Below the pieces are notes generated by a model that saw only the letters and a list, made by a program, of their open reading frames with translations, was not told where the DNA came from and searched no databases. Shown here one piece after another: positions 52,334 to 61,036 of a stretch of 64,000 nt of DNA. This DNA is from Amphiplicatus metriothermophilus (GTDB lineage: Bacteria; Pseudomonadota; Alphaproteobacteria; Caulobacterales; Parvularculaceae): assembly GCF_900199215.1 (NCBI RefSeq), contig NZ_FZQA01000002.1:199501-263500 (forward strand). The letters run 5' to 3'. The translations under genes and the position numbers were made by a program. Each line of letters opens with the position of its first letter. Position 1 is the first letter of the stretch.

Positions 52334-53395
52334 TCAGCGGAGGTCGGCGACGAGCGCGGCCATGAGATCACGCGCGCTGCGATGCTTGAGCAGCGGCGCG
52401 CCCTGGCCCGCGTAGAGCGAAAGGAAATCGGCGCGGTTCTGCGCGAGGGCGGCGGCCTTCAGCTTCGAGACGAACCAGCCCTGCGCAGGATAAGACGGCA
52501 GCGCGCCGGCGCGCGCCGTCAACTCTTCGACAAGGCGGTTGGGCATGCCGCGCGCGAGTCGTCCGGTATAGGCGCGTGTAAGAACGGTTTCCTCAGCTTG
52601 CGGACTGAACAGCGCTTCACGATGCGCGTCGTTTGTTCCGGACTCCGCGCAGGCGAGGAACGCCGTGCCGAGCTGGGCCGCCCCGGCGCCGAGGGCGAGG
52701 ACGGCCGCGATCCCGGCCGCGTCAACGATCCCGCCCGCCGCGATGACCGGACGGTTTGCGCGCGCGGCCGCGGCGCGCGTCAAGGCGAGCGTCCCCGTCA
52801 GGCTCTCCTCGGCCCGTTTCAGGAAGGAAGGCCGATGGCCGCCCGCTTCAAATCCCGTCGCGAGAATGAGATCGACGCCCGCGCCGTCGAGCGCTTCGGC
52901 CTCCGCAAGCGTCGTCGCCGCGCCGATGGTCGCGATGTCGCGCCGGCGGCATTCGGCGAGCACGGCCGGCGCAGGAACGCCGAACACGAAACTGAAGACC
53001 GGCGGGCGCGCTTCGAGGAGCGCGTCGACCTGATCCTCGAAACGCGGATGGTATCGCGACGGCGGCTCAGGCTTATCGAGGCCCAGCTCGCGATAGAGCG
53101 GCTCGAAAGCCCGCCAGGCGCGCTCGAAGGTTTCGTCGTCGAGAGCGGCCGTTTCCGTGTCCGGCTGAGCCGCCCACAGATTGATCGCAAAGGGTCGGGC
53201 GGTCGCCGCCCGCAGATCGGCCGCAAGCCTGACGATCTCGTCTCCTTCGAGAAGATGCGCGCCAAATGAGCCCAGCCCGCCGGCGTTCGAGACCGTCGCG
53301 GCCAGCGTTACGGTGGACAGCCCGCCGCCGAACGGGCCCTGGATAATGGGATGCTCGATCCCCAGCCGATTCTGAGCCTCGCTGCGTCGGGCCAT
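52334..53395 (-). CDS. Nitronate monooxygenase (NPD-like flavoprotein)
   Basis: 353-aa FMN TIM-barrel enzyme of the 2-nitropropane-dioxygenase family, oxidising alkyl nitronates. Motifs: HPIIQGPFGGGLSTVTLAATVSNAGGLGSFG, FVFGVPAPAVLAECRR, ATGFEAGGHRPSF with the catalytic His, and VIAAGGIVDAAGIAAVLALGAGAAQLGTAFL. It is divergent from an HxlR regulator gene with a palindromic operator in between. Confidence 0.93.
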   Translation of the reverse strand: MARRSEAQNRLGIEHPIIQGPFGGGLSTVTLAATVSNAGGLGSFGAHLLEGDEIVRLAADLRAATARPFAINLWAAQPDTETAALDDETFERAWRAFEPLYRELGLDKPEPPSRYHPRFEDQVDALLEARPPVFSFVFGVPAPAVLAECRRRDIATIGAATTLAEAEALDGAGVDLILATGFEAGGHRPSFLKRAEESLTGTLALTRAAAARANRPVIAAGGIVDAAGIAAVLALGAGAAQLGTAFLACAESGTNDAHREALFSPQAEETVLTRAYTGRLARGMPNRLVEELTARAGALPSYPAQGWFVSKLKAAALAQNRADFLSLYAGQGAPLLKHRSARDLMAALVADLR

Positions 53396-53440
53396 GCCTG
53401 CGTCCCTTTCTGTCGCCTGGTCGGGGAGATAGCGGCTTTA

Positions 53441-53455
53441 GTTACAAAATGTAAC
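53441..53455. promoter_or_regulatory. Inverted-repeat operator between the nitronate monooxygenase and HxlR genes
   Basis: GTTACA-AAA-TGTAAC is a perfect 6-bp inverted repeat around AAA, 46 bases from the monooxygenase start and 62 bases from the HxlR-type gene. A further half site, GGTAAC, lies near 53500. The HxlR regulator next door is the probable binder. Confidence 0.6.
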
Positions 53456-53516
53456 CATCAGATTTTTTGTTATCGAAAGAATGTGATATCCAACCGGTAA
53501 CAAAGAGACCGCGGCG

Positions 53517-53918
53517 ATGGCTCTGAGGCGCAGAAAGAACAAGGCTCCGCCCCTCGACGGGGAATGTCCGCTCATGGCCTGCATGAAGCTGCTCGGCGGG
53601 GCGTGGACGCCGAACATCGTCTGGTATTTGAGCGCTGGGCCGCGCCGGTTCAGCGAGCTGCGGCACGACATTCCGGGCGTGTCGTCGAAGGTGCTGAGCG
53701 CGCGCCTGAAGGAGCTGGTCGAGAAAGGGGTCGTAAGCCGCGAAGTGCGACCGACCTCGCCGCCTTCGGTGGAGTACGCGCTGACCGAGATCGGCGCTCA
53801 GCTCGTGCCGGTGATCGACGCGATCGTCGCCGTGGGCAAGCGCCTGAAAGAGGAAAAAGCGCGCGCCTCGTCCCGATCCCGGCAGGCGCCGGACAGGCTC
53901 GTTCTGGCCGAAGATTAA
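53517..53918 (+). CDS. HxlR-family transcriptional regulator
   Basis: 133-aa winged-helix regulator. The family cysteine and start are CPLMACMKLLGGAWTPNIVWYLSAGPRRFSELRHDIPGVSSKVLSARLKELVEKG, and the wing is YALTEIGAQLVPVI. HxlR proteins sense aldehydes, quinones or electrophiles, often through the N-terminal Cys. It probably controls the divergent nitronate monooxygenase-GST pair, which fits an electrophile-response role (inference). Confidence 0.92.
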   Translation: MALRRRKNKAPPLDGECPLMACMKLLGGAWTPNIVWYLSAGPRRFSELRHDIPGVSSKVLSARLKELVEKGVVSREVRPTSPPSVEYALTEIGAQLVPVIDAIVAVGKRLKEEKARASSRSRQAPDRLVLAED

Positions 53919-54000
53919 TTCGCGCCGGCCCTTTCCAAGCCCGCGCGGATCGGCGATTCTTTGTTCGCGCGCGAGAACGCGCGCGGCGGCGAGACGGGGA

Positions 54001-54510
54001 ATGCAAATGAAGACACGGATCATCCTTGCAGGGATCGGCGCCCTGGCGCTGGGTCTGGCGGCCTGCGGCGAGCGCGCGCCGGAAGAAACGGTCCCGGCCG
54101 AAGAAGAAACCGCGCCGCCTGAGGACGACGGGACGGCCGGCGCGGACGCCATGCGGGCTATGGGCGAGGCGAGCCCGGCCGCGCTCGCCTGCGTGAAGGA
54201 CCCGTCGCCCGAGTCGATCTGCACGATGGACATCAACGCTTGCGGGTTCAGCAGCGTCTGTCAGTGCGGCGAAGGCTATGTTTACGACGCCGCGCTCGGC
54301 AAATGCCTGCTCGACCTTGAAGGTTTTCAGGGCGAAGCCGTGCGCGTCGCCGTCGACGAAACGGACTGCGCGCAGGCCGCAGCCGGCGCGTGCACGCGCG
54401 ACATCAACGCCTGCGGCCATCCAAGCAGGTGCGACTGCCCGGACGGCTTCGTCTGGAATGCGGTCGCCGGGCTGTGCCTGCGCGATATGAGCCGGCCGGC
54501 GGAGCAATAG
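54001..54510 (+). CDS. Lipoprotein with two tandem six-cysteine repeats
   Basis: 169 aa; starts at 54001 or the second ATG at 54007. Lipoprotein signal with lipobox LAAC, then an acidic linker (ETVPAEEETAPPEDDG). Two similar modules follow. Module one runs from LACVKDP to GKCLLDL, module two from TDCAQAA to GLCLRDM. Each has six Cys with the shared core C-T-x-D-I-N-A-C-G, then C-x-C, G-(Y/F)-V and C-L-x-D. The spacing resembles EGF- or TIL-like disulfide domains. Function is unknown; probably anchored at the outer membrane. Confidence 0.75.
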   Translation: MQMKTRIILAGIGALALGLAACGERAPEETVPAEEETAPPEDDGTAGADAMRAMGEASPAALACVKDPSPESICTMDINACGFSSVCQCGEGYVYDAALGKCLLDLEGFQGEAVRVAVDETDCAQAAAGACTRDINACGHPSRCDCPDGFVWNAVAGLCLRDMSRPAEQ

Positions 54511-54565
54511 AAGCGACGGGGCGGGGCTCGCCGCGGCGGCGGGCGTCGGATAAGGTCGCCGCGCC

Positions 54566-55159
54566 ATGGCGAAAGCGACCCGACTGACGCGCCTCGTCGA
54601 GGAGATCCGCGCGTGCCGTCACTGTGCGGAGCATCTCCCGCACGAGCCGCGGCCGGTGCTGCAGGCCGCCGCGTCGGCGCGCGTCGGGATTTTCGGCCAG
54701 GCCCCGGGAACGCGCGTTCATGCAAGCGGCCGTCCGTTCACGGACCCGTCTGGCGTGCGGCTGCGCGACTGGCTGGGAATGAGCGAGGACGTGTTTTACG
54801 ACGCGCGACGCGTCGCGATCGTCCCGATGGGTTTCTGCTTTCCCGGTCTCGACGCGAAGGGCGGCGACCTGCCGCCGCGGCGAGAGTGCGCCGCGCTCTG
54901 GCGGGCGCGGCTGATGGCGCTGCTGCCGAAGCTCGAAGTCTGCGTGCTGGTCGGCGCCTATGCGCAGAGATGGCATCTCGGCGCGCGCGCGAAGCCGAGC
55001 CTCACCGAAACGGTCGCGGCATGGCGCGACTACGCGCCGGAATACTTCCCGACGCCGCATCCGTCGTGGCGCAACAACGCCTGGCTCAAGCGCAATCGGT
55101 GGTTCGAGGCGGAGCTGCTGCCCGCGCTGCGCGCGCGGGTCGCTGCGGCGCTGCGGTAG
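54566..55159 (+). CDS. Uracil-DNA glycosylase family protein
   Basis: 197-aa protein of the UDG superfamily. An N-terminal Cys pair sits in RACRHCAEHLPHEPRPVL. The active-site loop region is GIFGQAPGTRVHASGRPFTDPSG, and the second motif is TPHPSWRNNAWLKRNRWFE. Members with this look (short, FGQAPG) remain biochemically undefined; DNA repair is the general inference. Confidence 0.85.
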   Translation: MAKATRLTRLVEEIRACRHCAEHLPHEPRPVLQAAASARVGIFGQAPGTRVHASGRPFTDPSGVRLRDWLGMSEDVFYDARRVAIVPMGFCFPGLDAKGGDLPPRRECAALWRARLMALLPKLEVCVLVGAYAQRWHLGARAKPSLTETVAAWRDYAPEYFPTPHPSWRNNAWLKRNRWFEAELLPALRARVAAALR

Positions 55160-55165
55160 CGCGCG

Positions 55166-56014
55166 TCAGGAAACGCCTTCGCGGCGGGCGATGAAGGCGA
55201 GCCGTTCGAACAGGTGCACGTCCTGCTCGTTTTTCAACAGCGCGCCGGCGAGCGGGGGGATCGACTTGCGCGGATCGCGCTCGCGCAGGACTTCCTCCGG
55301 CAGCTCTTCGGCGAGCAGCAGCTTCAGCCAGTCGAGAAGCTCCGAGGTGGATGGTTTTTTCTTGAGTCCCGGAACGTCGCGGATCTCGTAGAAAATCCTC
55401 AGCGCGTCCGACACGAGCCGTTTCTTTACGCCCGGAAAATGCGCCTCGACGATCTGCGTCATCGTCTCGGGATCGGGAAACTTGATGTAATGGAAAAAGC
55501 AGCGGCGCAGGAAGGCGTCCGGCAATTCCTTCTCGTTGTTCGAGGTGATGACGACGATCGGGCGCTGTCTCGCCTTCACCGTCTCGCCGGTCTCGTAGAC
55601 GTAGAACTCCATGCGGTCGAGCTCCTGCAACAGGTCGTTGGGAAACTCGATGTCCGCCTTGTCGATCTCGTCGATCAGCAGAACGGGCCGCTCGGGAGAG
55701 ACGAACGCCTCCCACAGCTTGCCGCGCTTGATGTAGTTGCGCACGTCGCGGGCGCGCTCCTCGCCGAGCTGGCCGTCGCGCAGCCGCGCCACCGCGTCAT
55801 ATTCGTAAAGCCCTTGATGGGCCTTCGTCGTCGATTTGATGTGCCATTCGATGAGCGGCGCGCCGACCGCCCCGGCGATCTCCTGCGCGAGCACCGTCTT
55901 GCCCGTGCCCGGTTCGCCCTTCACGAGCAGGGGACGCTCCAGCGTGATCGCGGCGTTGACCGCCACCTTGAGATCGTCCGTGGCGATGTAGGTTTTCGAG
56001 CCGGCGAATTTCAC
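55166..56014 (-). CDS. MoxR-family AAA ATPase
   Basis: 282-aa AAA+ ATPase starting at a GTG (56014) preceded by AGAGGAGA. Walker A VKGEPGTGKTVLAQEIAG, Walker B VLLIDEIDKADIEFPNDLL, sensor 1 VITSNNEKELPDAFLRRCFFHYI. The C-terminal helical lid contains KKPSTSELLDWLKLLL. MoxR proteins usually act with a VWA-domain partner in chaperone-like maturation of metalloenzymes, but no VWA gene is adjacent on the same strand. The frame continues upstream without homologous sequence. Confidence 0.92.
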   Translation of the reverse strand: MKFAGSKTYIATDDLKVAVNAAITLERPLLVKGEPGTGKTVLAQEIAGAVGAPLIEWHIKSTTKAHQGLYEYDAVARLRDGQLGEERARDVRNYIKRGKLWEAFVSPERPVLLIDEIDKADIEFPNDLLQELDRMEFYVYETGETVKARQRPIVVITSNNEKELPDAFLRRCFFHYIKFPDPETMTQIVEAHFPGVKKRLVSDALRIFYEIRDVPGLKKKPSTSELLDWLKLLLAEELPEEVLRERDPRKSIPPLAGALLKNEQDVHLFERLAFIARREGVS

Positions 56015-56133
56015 TGGATCTCCTCTGATCGCGCCGCCCCCCGCAGGGCCTTCCCGTTGCGGCGCACTATAGGAACCGTCCGAATGCGCGGCAACGACGC
56101 GGCGCAGCCCGGCGCGGCCGGGCTCCTCAGCCC

Positions 56134-57090
56134 TCAGCCGGCGAGGCCGATTTCCTTGAGGCGCTGCTTCAGGAAGGCGTCCGCCGTGATCGGCGGGTAT
56201 TTCGCGCCGGCGCCGCGGCAGCTTTCGATGCATTCCAGCACCGCGCCCGAGTGCGGATGCATGAAGAACGGCATCGAATAGCGCGACGCGTTCAGGCCCT
56301 TCGGATTGACCACCCGGTGCGTCGTCGCCGGGATGACGTCGTTGGTCGCCCGCGCCAGCATGTCGCCGGCATCGACGATGAGATTGTCCGGGTCCGTATC
56401 GACGGGCAGCCAGTTTCCGTCGCGGTCGAGAAGCTCAAGCCCCGCGCCGTTCGCCGCCACGAGAATGGTGATGAGATTGATGTCTTCGTGCGGCGCGGCG
56501 CGCAGGGCGGCCGGATCGGCGTCCGGCGGCACCGGCGGATAGTGCAGGATGCGCAGGATGGAGTTGCCATCGGTCGCCATGCGCCGGAAGTAATCGTCGG
56601 GCACGCCGAGGGAGGGCGCGAGCGCTTCGAGCATCGCGAAGCCCGCTTCTTCGAGCGCGCCGTAAAGCGCAAGAAACGTCTCGCGAAAGCCGGCCGGCCG
56701 CTCCGGCCAGACGTTCGGCGGATAGATTTTTGCGAGCGGGGAGTCCGGCGCAAACTCCCGGCCCACATGCCAGAACTCCTTGAGGTCGGCGACCCGGGAA
56801 TCCTTGGCGTGCTCGCGGCCGAAGGGCGTATAGCCGCGCTGGCCGTCCGGGCCGGTCATGTAGCGCAGCTTCTCCGCCTCGGGCAGGGCGAAGAACGCTT
56901 CCGCCAGGCCGTAAGCGCGCTGAAGCAGGTCCCGGCCGATCCCGTGATCCTTCAGAATGATGAAGCCGAAATACTGAAACCCCTCCATCAGGGCGTCGAT
57001 GAAGGCCCGGCGCTCATCCGGCCCGCCTCGGGTGAACGTCCTGAGGCTGAGTTCGGGCACGCGCGTCAATTTTCGGGCCATGTCGATCAT
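56134..57090 (-). CDS. Isopenicillin-N-synthase-like 2OG-Fe(II) oxygenase
   Basis: 318-aa non-haem iron oxygenase. The N-terminal DIOX_N-like region has EGFQYFGFIILKDHGIG. The jelly-roll core carries the iron triad His-x-Asp...His in AAPHEDINLITIL and IPATTHRVVNP, and the 2-oxoglutarate-binding RYS in ASRYSMPFFMHP. Substrate unknown; bacterial members hydroxylate or desaturate small molecules. Start ATG 57090 or 57081. Confidence 0.9.
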   Translation of the reverse strand: MIDMARKLTRVPELSLRTFTRGGPDERRAFIDALMEGFQYFGFIILKDHGIGRDLLQRAYGLAEAFFALPEAEKLRYMTGPDGQRGYTPFGREHAKDSRVADLKEFWHVGREFAPDSPLAKIYPPNVWPERPAGFRETFLALYGALEEAGFAMLEALAPSLGVPDDYFRRMATDGNSILRILHYPPVPPDADPAALRAAPHEDINLITILVAANGAGLELLDRDGNWLPVDTDPDNLIVDAGDMLARATNDVIPATTHRVVNPKGLNASRYSMPFFMHPHSGAVLECIESCRGAGAKYPPITADAFLKQRLKEIGLAG

Positions 57091-57197
57091 CCGTTTCGGC
57101 TGCGTTCTTCATAAAGGATTTACACCGATGCGCGGCCTATGCGCCACCGGCCGCCGGAGCGATTGACCGACCCGTGCGGGGCGTCCAATAAGACGCG

Positions 57198-57935
57198 ATG
57201 GACGAGGCGGCCCGCATCGAGCACGAACACACGCCGGAAGCGATCGCCCGGAGGCTGAAGGAAGGGCCGAAAGCGCGCTATCTGCGCGACTGGGTCATCG
57301 GCGGAATCGACGGGGCGGTGACCACCTTCGCCATCGTCGCCGGCGTCGCCGGGGCGGAGCTTTCGACGCGGATCATTCTCATTCTCGGCGCAGCGAACCT
57401 GCTCGCCGACGGCTTCTCCATGGCGGCGGGCAATTACTCGGGCGTGAAAGCCGAGCGCGACGACTATCGCCGCCTGAAGGAGATGGAGCTGCGCCACATC
57501 GCCGTCGCACCGGAAGGCGAGCGCGAGGAGGTCCGTCAGATTTTCGCGGCGAAAGGCTTCGAAGGCGAAGATCTCGAACGCGCGGTCGCCGTCATCACGG
57601 CGAACCGCGAGCGCTGGGTTCGGCTGATGCTGGAAGAGGAGCACGGCGCGCCGCGCGTCGAACGCTCGCCTTTCGTCGCGGGCGCGGCGACCTTCGCGGC
57701 GTTCGTCCTGTGCGGCGCCGTGCCGCTGCTGCCGTTCCTGTTCGGGCTCGCCGACGCGCCGCTTCTGGCGGCGACGGTCATGACGGGCGCCGTCTTTTTC
57801 GGCATCGGCGCGCTGAAGAGCAAATGGTCCACCGCTTCCTGGCTGCGTTCGGGCATGGAGACGTTCCTGATCGGCATGCTCGCCGCCGGCGCGGCCTATG
57901 CGGTGGGCGCGTTTTTGAAGAACATCGCAGCCTGA
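57198..57935 (+). CDS. VIT1/CCC1-family transporter
   Basis: 245-aa membrane protein of the vacuolar iron transporter family, exporting Fe(II) or Mn(II). RDWVIGGIDGAVTTFAIVAGVAGA is the first helix motif, and LLADGFSMAAGNYSGVKAE contains the metal-site residues. A cytoplasmic helical insert (about 85-150) precedes three further helices. The C-terminal GALKSKWSTASWLRSGMETFLIGMLAAG is typical. Predicted 5 membrane helices. Confidence 0.9.
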   Translation: MDEAARIEHEHTPEAIARRLKEGPKARYLRDWVIGGIDGAVTTFAIVAGVAGAELSTRIILILGAANLLADGFSMAAGNYSGVKAERDDYRRLKEMELRHIAVAPEGEREEVRQIFAAKGFEGEDLERAVAVITANRERWVRLMLEEEHGAPRVERSPFVAGAATFAAFVLCGAVPLLPFLFGLADAPLLAATVMTGAVFFGIGALKSKWSTASWLRSGMETFLIGMLAAGAAYAVGAFLKNIAA

Positions 57936-57947
57936 GAAAGCTCGTCA

Positions 57948-59603
57948 ATGAAACAGTCCGCCGCCCGCCATATCGTCGATGCGCTCATTCAGAACGGCGC
58001 GACGCATGTGTTCTGCGTGCCGGGAGAGAGCTATCTCGCCGTGCTCGACGCGCTGCATGACGCGCGCGATCGCATAAGGCTCATCGCCTGCCGGCATGAA
58101 GCGGCGGCGGCCAACATGGCCGAAGCCTATGGCAAGCTCACCGGCCGGCCCGGCGTCGTCATGGTCACGCGCGGGCCGGGCGCGACGCAGGGCTCGGTCG
58201 GTCTGCATACGGCCTATCAGGACTCGACTCCGATGATCATGTTCATCGGCCAGGTCGCGCGCGGCCAGCTGGACCGCGAGGCGTTTCAGGAGATCGACTA
58301 CCGGCGGATGCTTTCCTCCGTGGTCAAATGGGCCGGCCAGATCGACGTCGCCGCCCGCGCGGGCGAGTATGTGAACCGCGCCTTCGCCACGGCCGCGAAC
58401 GGACGGCCCGGTCCCGTCGCGCTCGCCCTGCCCGAAGATATGCTGGTCGAGGAGGTCGACGCCGAACCCCTGCCGCCGGCGCCGCGTGCGATGGCCGCGC
58501 CCGACGAGCGCGCGCTCGAGTTGTTGCGGGAGATGCTCGGCGGCGCCGAGCGGCCGCTGCTGCTCGTCGGGGGCGGAGGATGGACGAACGAGGCCGTGCG
58601 TGATCTTAAAACCTTCGTCGAGGCGACCGGCCTGCCGGTGGCGGCGTCCTTCCGCGCGAAGGACCTGTTCGACAACCTCCATCCGCAATATGCCGGCGAC
58701 CTCGGCATCGCGCCCAATCCGAAGCTCGTCGAGCGCGTGGGGCGCAGCGATCTCATCATCGCCTTCGGACCGCGCCTCGGCGAGATGACCACCTCCGGCT
58801 ATACGGCGCTGAAAGCGCCGCTCGCCGATCAAATGCTCGTGCATGTTCATCCCGGCGCGGAGGAGCTAGGACGCGTCTACACGCCCATGCTTGCGATCAA
58901 CGCCGCGCCCGAGACGATGGCCCGCGCGCTCGCCGCGGAGGAATGGACGCAGGACGAGGGCTGGCTGCAGCAGGCCTACGACGCGCACGCCGACTTCGAA
59001 GCGTTCTCGAAGCCGATCGAAGTGAAGGCCGGGGTCAATCTGTCGGAGGTCTTCTCCTGGCTCGACAGGAATCTTCCCGACGACGCGATCATGTGCAACG
59101 GCGCGGGCAATTACGCGGCCTGGCTTCATCGCTTCTACCGGCACAAGGCGTGGAAGACCCAGCTTGCGCCCACTTCCGGGGCGATGGGCTACGGCTTTCC
59201 GGCGGCGCTGGCGGCCAAGGCGGTCTTCCCGCAGCGCGAGGTCGTGTGCGCCGCGGGCGACGGCTGCTTCATGATGGCCGCGAGCGAACTGGCGACCGCC
59301 ATGCAGTACGACCTGCCGGTGATCGTTCTCGTGGCGAACAACGCCAGCTACGGCACGATCCGGATGCATCAGGAGCGCGACTATCCGGGCCGCGTGGCCG
59401 GCACCGATCTCGTCAATCCTGATTTCGCCGCCTTCGCGCGGTCCTTCGGCGCCCATGGCGCGACGGTGACGCGAACCGAAGACTTCCCCGCAGCCTTCGA
59501 GGACGCGCGCAAGAGCGGCCTGCCGGCGGTCATCGAGCTCAAGACCTCGGTCGAGGAAATCGCGCCGGGGCGCACGATCGCGGGGCTGCGAGCGCGCTCT
59601 TGA
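57948..59603 (+). CDS. ThDP-dependent enzyme, acetolactate-synthase-like
   Basis: 551-aa thiamine-diphosphate enzyme of the IlvB/IlvG fold. The catalytic Glu is in ACRHEAAAANMAEAYGKLTGRPGVVMVTRGPGATQ. The central FAD/adenine-like domain follows (PLLLVGGGGWTNEA). The ThDP motif is AAGDGCFMMAASELATAMQYDLPVIVLVANNASYGTI (GDG...NN). No ilvN small subunit follows, so it may be a stand-alone lyase or decarboxylase rather than a true acetolactate synthase. It starts 12 bases after the VIT-family gene. Confidence 0.88.
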   Translation: MKQSAARHIVDALIQNGATHVFCVPGESYLAVLDALHDARDRIRLIACRHEAAAANMAEAYGKLTGRPGVVMVTRGPGATQGSVGLHTAYQDSTPMIMFIGQVARGQLDREAFQEIDYRRMLSSVVKWAGQIDVAARAGEYVNRAFATAANGRPGPVALALPEDMLVEEVDAEPLPPAPRAMAAPDERALELLREMLGGAERPLLLVGGGGWTNEAVRDLKTFVEATGLPVAASFRAKDLFDNLHPQYAGDLGIAPNPKLVERVGRSDLIIAFGPRLGEMTTSGYTALKAPLADQMLVHVHPGAEELGRVYTPMLAINAAPETMARALAAEEWTQDEGWLQQAYDAHADFEAFSKPIEVKAGVNLSEVFSWLDRNLPDDAIMCNGAGNYAAWLHRFYRHKAWKTQLAPTSGAMGYGFPAALAAKAVFPQREVVCAAGDGCFMMAASELATAMQYDLPVIVLVANNASYGTIRMHQERDYPGRVAGTDLVNPDFAAFARSFGAHGATVTRTEDFPAAFEDARKSGLPAVIELKTSVEEIAPGRTIAGLRARS

Positions 59604-59706
59604 GGTGCATTTCGCCGCGCCCGCTGCTAGAACGCGCCCGGGTCAGCGGGACCGGCGGCCCGTCTCTCCAAGCTCCGCCATTCATGCCTGACATCGGGAA
59701 GACGAC

Positions 59707-61023
59707 ATGGATCACGGGAAGAACGAATTCGTCACCAACGAGACGCTCAAGGCGCGCCGGGACGCGGCGCTGCCGGCCGGCTTGCCCTCGAAATCGGGGA
59801 TTTACGTCGCGCGCGCCGAAGGCGCCGAGCTGTGGGACGTGGAAGGCAAGCGCTATATCGATTTCATCGGCGGCATCGGCGTGCTCAATGTCGGCCATCG
59901 CCACCCGAAGGTCGTCGCCGCCGTCAAGAAGCAGGTCGACGCCTTTCTGCATACGAGCTTCGGCATCGCCCAGTACGAGGTGTATGTCGAACTCGCCGAG
60001 CGGCTGAACCGGCTTGCGCCGGGCCCGACGAAGAAGAAAACCGCGCTGTTCAACTCGGGCGCGGAGGCGGTCGAGAACGCGGTCAAGTTCGCCCGGCGCA
60101 TCACCGGCCGGCCGGGGATCGTCGCCTTCGAAGGCGCGTTCCACGGACGCACGCTTCTGGCGACCACGCTCACCGGCAAGGCCAAGCCTTACAAGCTCGG
60201 CTTCGGACCGCTCGTTCCCGGCGTTTATCATGCGCCGTATCCGGACGCGTATCACGGCGTGTCGGTCGAGGATGCGCTCGAAGGGCTCGATCATATTCTG
60301 AAGACGCAGATTCCCGCCGATGAACTCGCCGCGATCATCGTCGAGCCGGTGCAGGGCGAGGGCGGATTCAACCCTGCGCCCAAGGCCTTTCTGGAGGCGC
60401 TGCGCCGCATCTGCGACGAGCACGGCGCGCTTCTGATCGCCGACGAGATCCAGTCGGGCATGGGGCGGACCGGCAAAATGTTCGCCTTCGAACATTCCGG
60501 CGTCGAGCCCGACATGATCTGCATCGCCAAGTCCATCGCGGCGGGCCTGCCTCTGTCGGCCCTTACGGGCAAGGCCGAGCTGATGGACAAGATCGCCGCC
60601 GGCGGCATGGGCTCGACCTATGGCGGCAATCCGGTCGCCTGCGCGGCGGCGCTCGCGGTGCTCGACGTCATCGAGGAGGAGGGGCTGCTCGCCCGCGCCG
60701 AGGCGATCGGCCGGCGGGTGGCGGAAAGCTGGCGGGCCCTCCAGAACGGCGCCGCAAGAGGCGTCTTCGGGGACGTGCGCCAGATCGGCGGCATGATCGC
60801 CGTCGAGTGCGTTAGCGACGGCGATCCGATGAAGCCCAACGGCGAAATGGCCGGAAAGATTCAGGCCGAAGCGCGCGATCGCGGCCTGATTCTGACCACA
60901 GCCGGCTCCCACGCCCAATGCCTGCGCTGCCTGACGCCGCTGGTCATTACCGACGAGCTGCTCGATGAAGGCCTGAGTATTTTCGCTGAAGCGACTGAAG
61001 CAGCTATAAAATCATCCGCCTAA
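59707..61023 (+). CDS. gabT: 4-aminobutyrate--2-oxoglutarate aminotransferase
   Basis: 438-aa class III PLP aminotransferase. YIDFIGGIGVLNVGHRHPKVVAAVKKQ at the N-terminus, FNSGAEAVENAVKFAR, FHGRTLLATTLTGKA, LLIADEIQSGMGRTG, and the PLP lysine in ICIAKSIAAGLPLSAL. It converts GABA to succinate semialdehyde; gabD is not in the window. Other omega-amino acid donors are possible. Confidence 0.93.
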   Translation: MDHGKNEFVTNETLKARRDAALPAGLPSKSGIYVARAEGAELWDVEGKRYIDFIGGIGVLNVGHRHPKVVAAVKKQVDAFLHTSFGIAQYEVYVELAERLNRLAPGPTKKKTALFNSGAEAVENAVKFARRITGRPGIVAFEGAFHGRTLLATTLTGKAKPYKLGFGPLVPGVYHAPYPDAYHGVSVEDALEGLDHILKTQIPADELAAIIVEPVQGEGGFNPAPKAFLEALRRICDEHGALLIADEIQSGMGRTGKMFAFEHSGVEPDMICIAKSIAAGLPLSALTGKAELMDKIAAGGMGSTYGGNPVACAAALAVLDVIEEEGLLARAEAIGRRVAESWRALQNGAARGVFGDVRQIGGMIAVECVSDGDPMKPNGEMAGKIQAEARDRGLILTTAGSHAQCLRCLTPLVITDELLDEGLSIFAEATEAAIKSSA

Positions 61024-61036
61024 CTACCGAGCCGGA

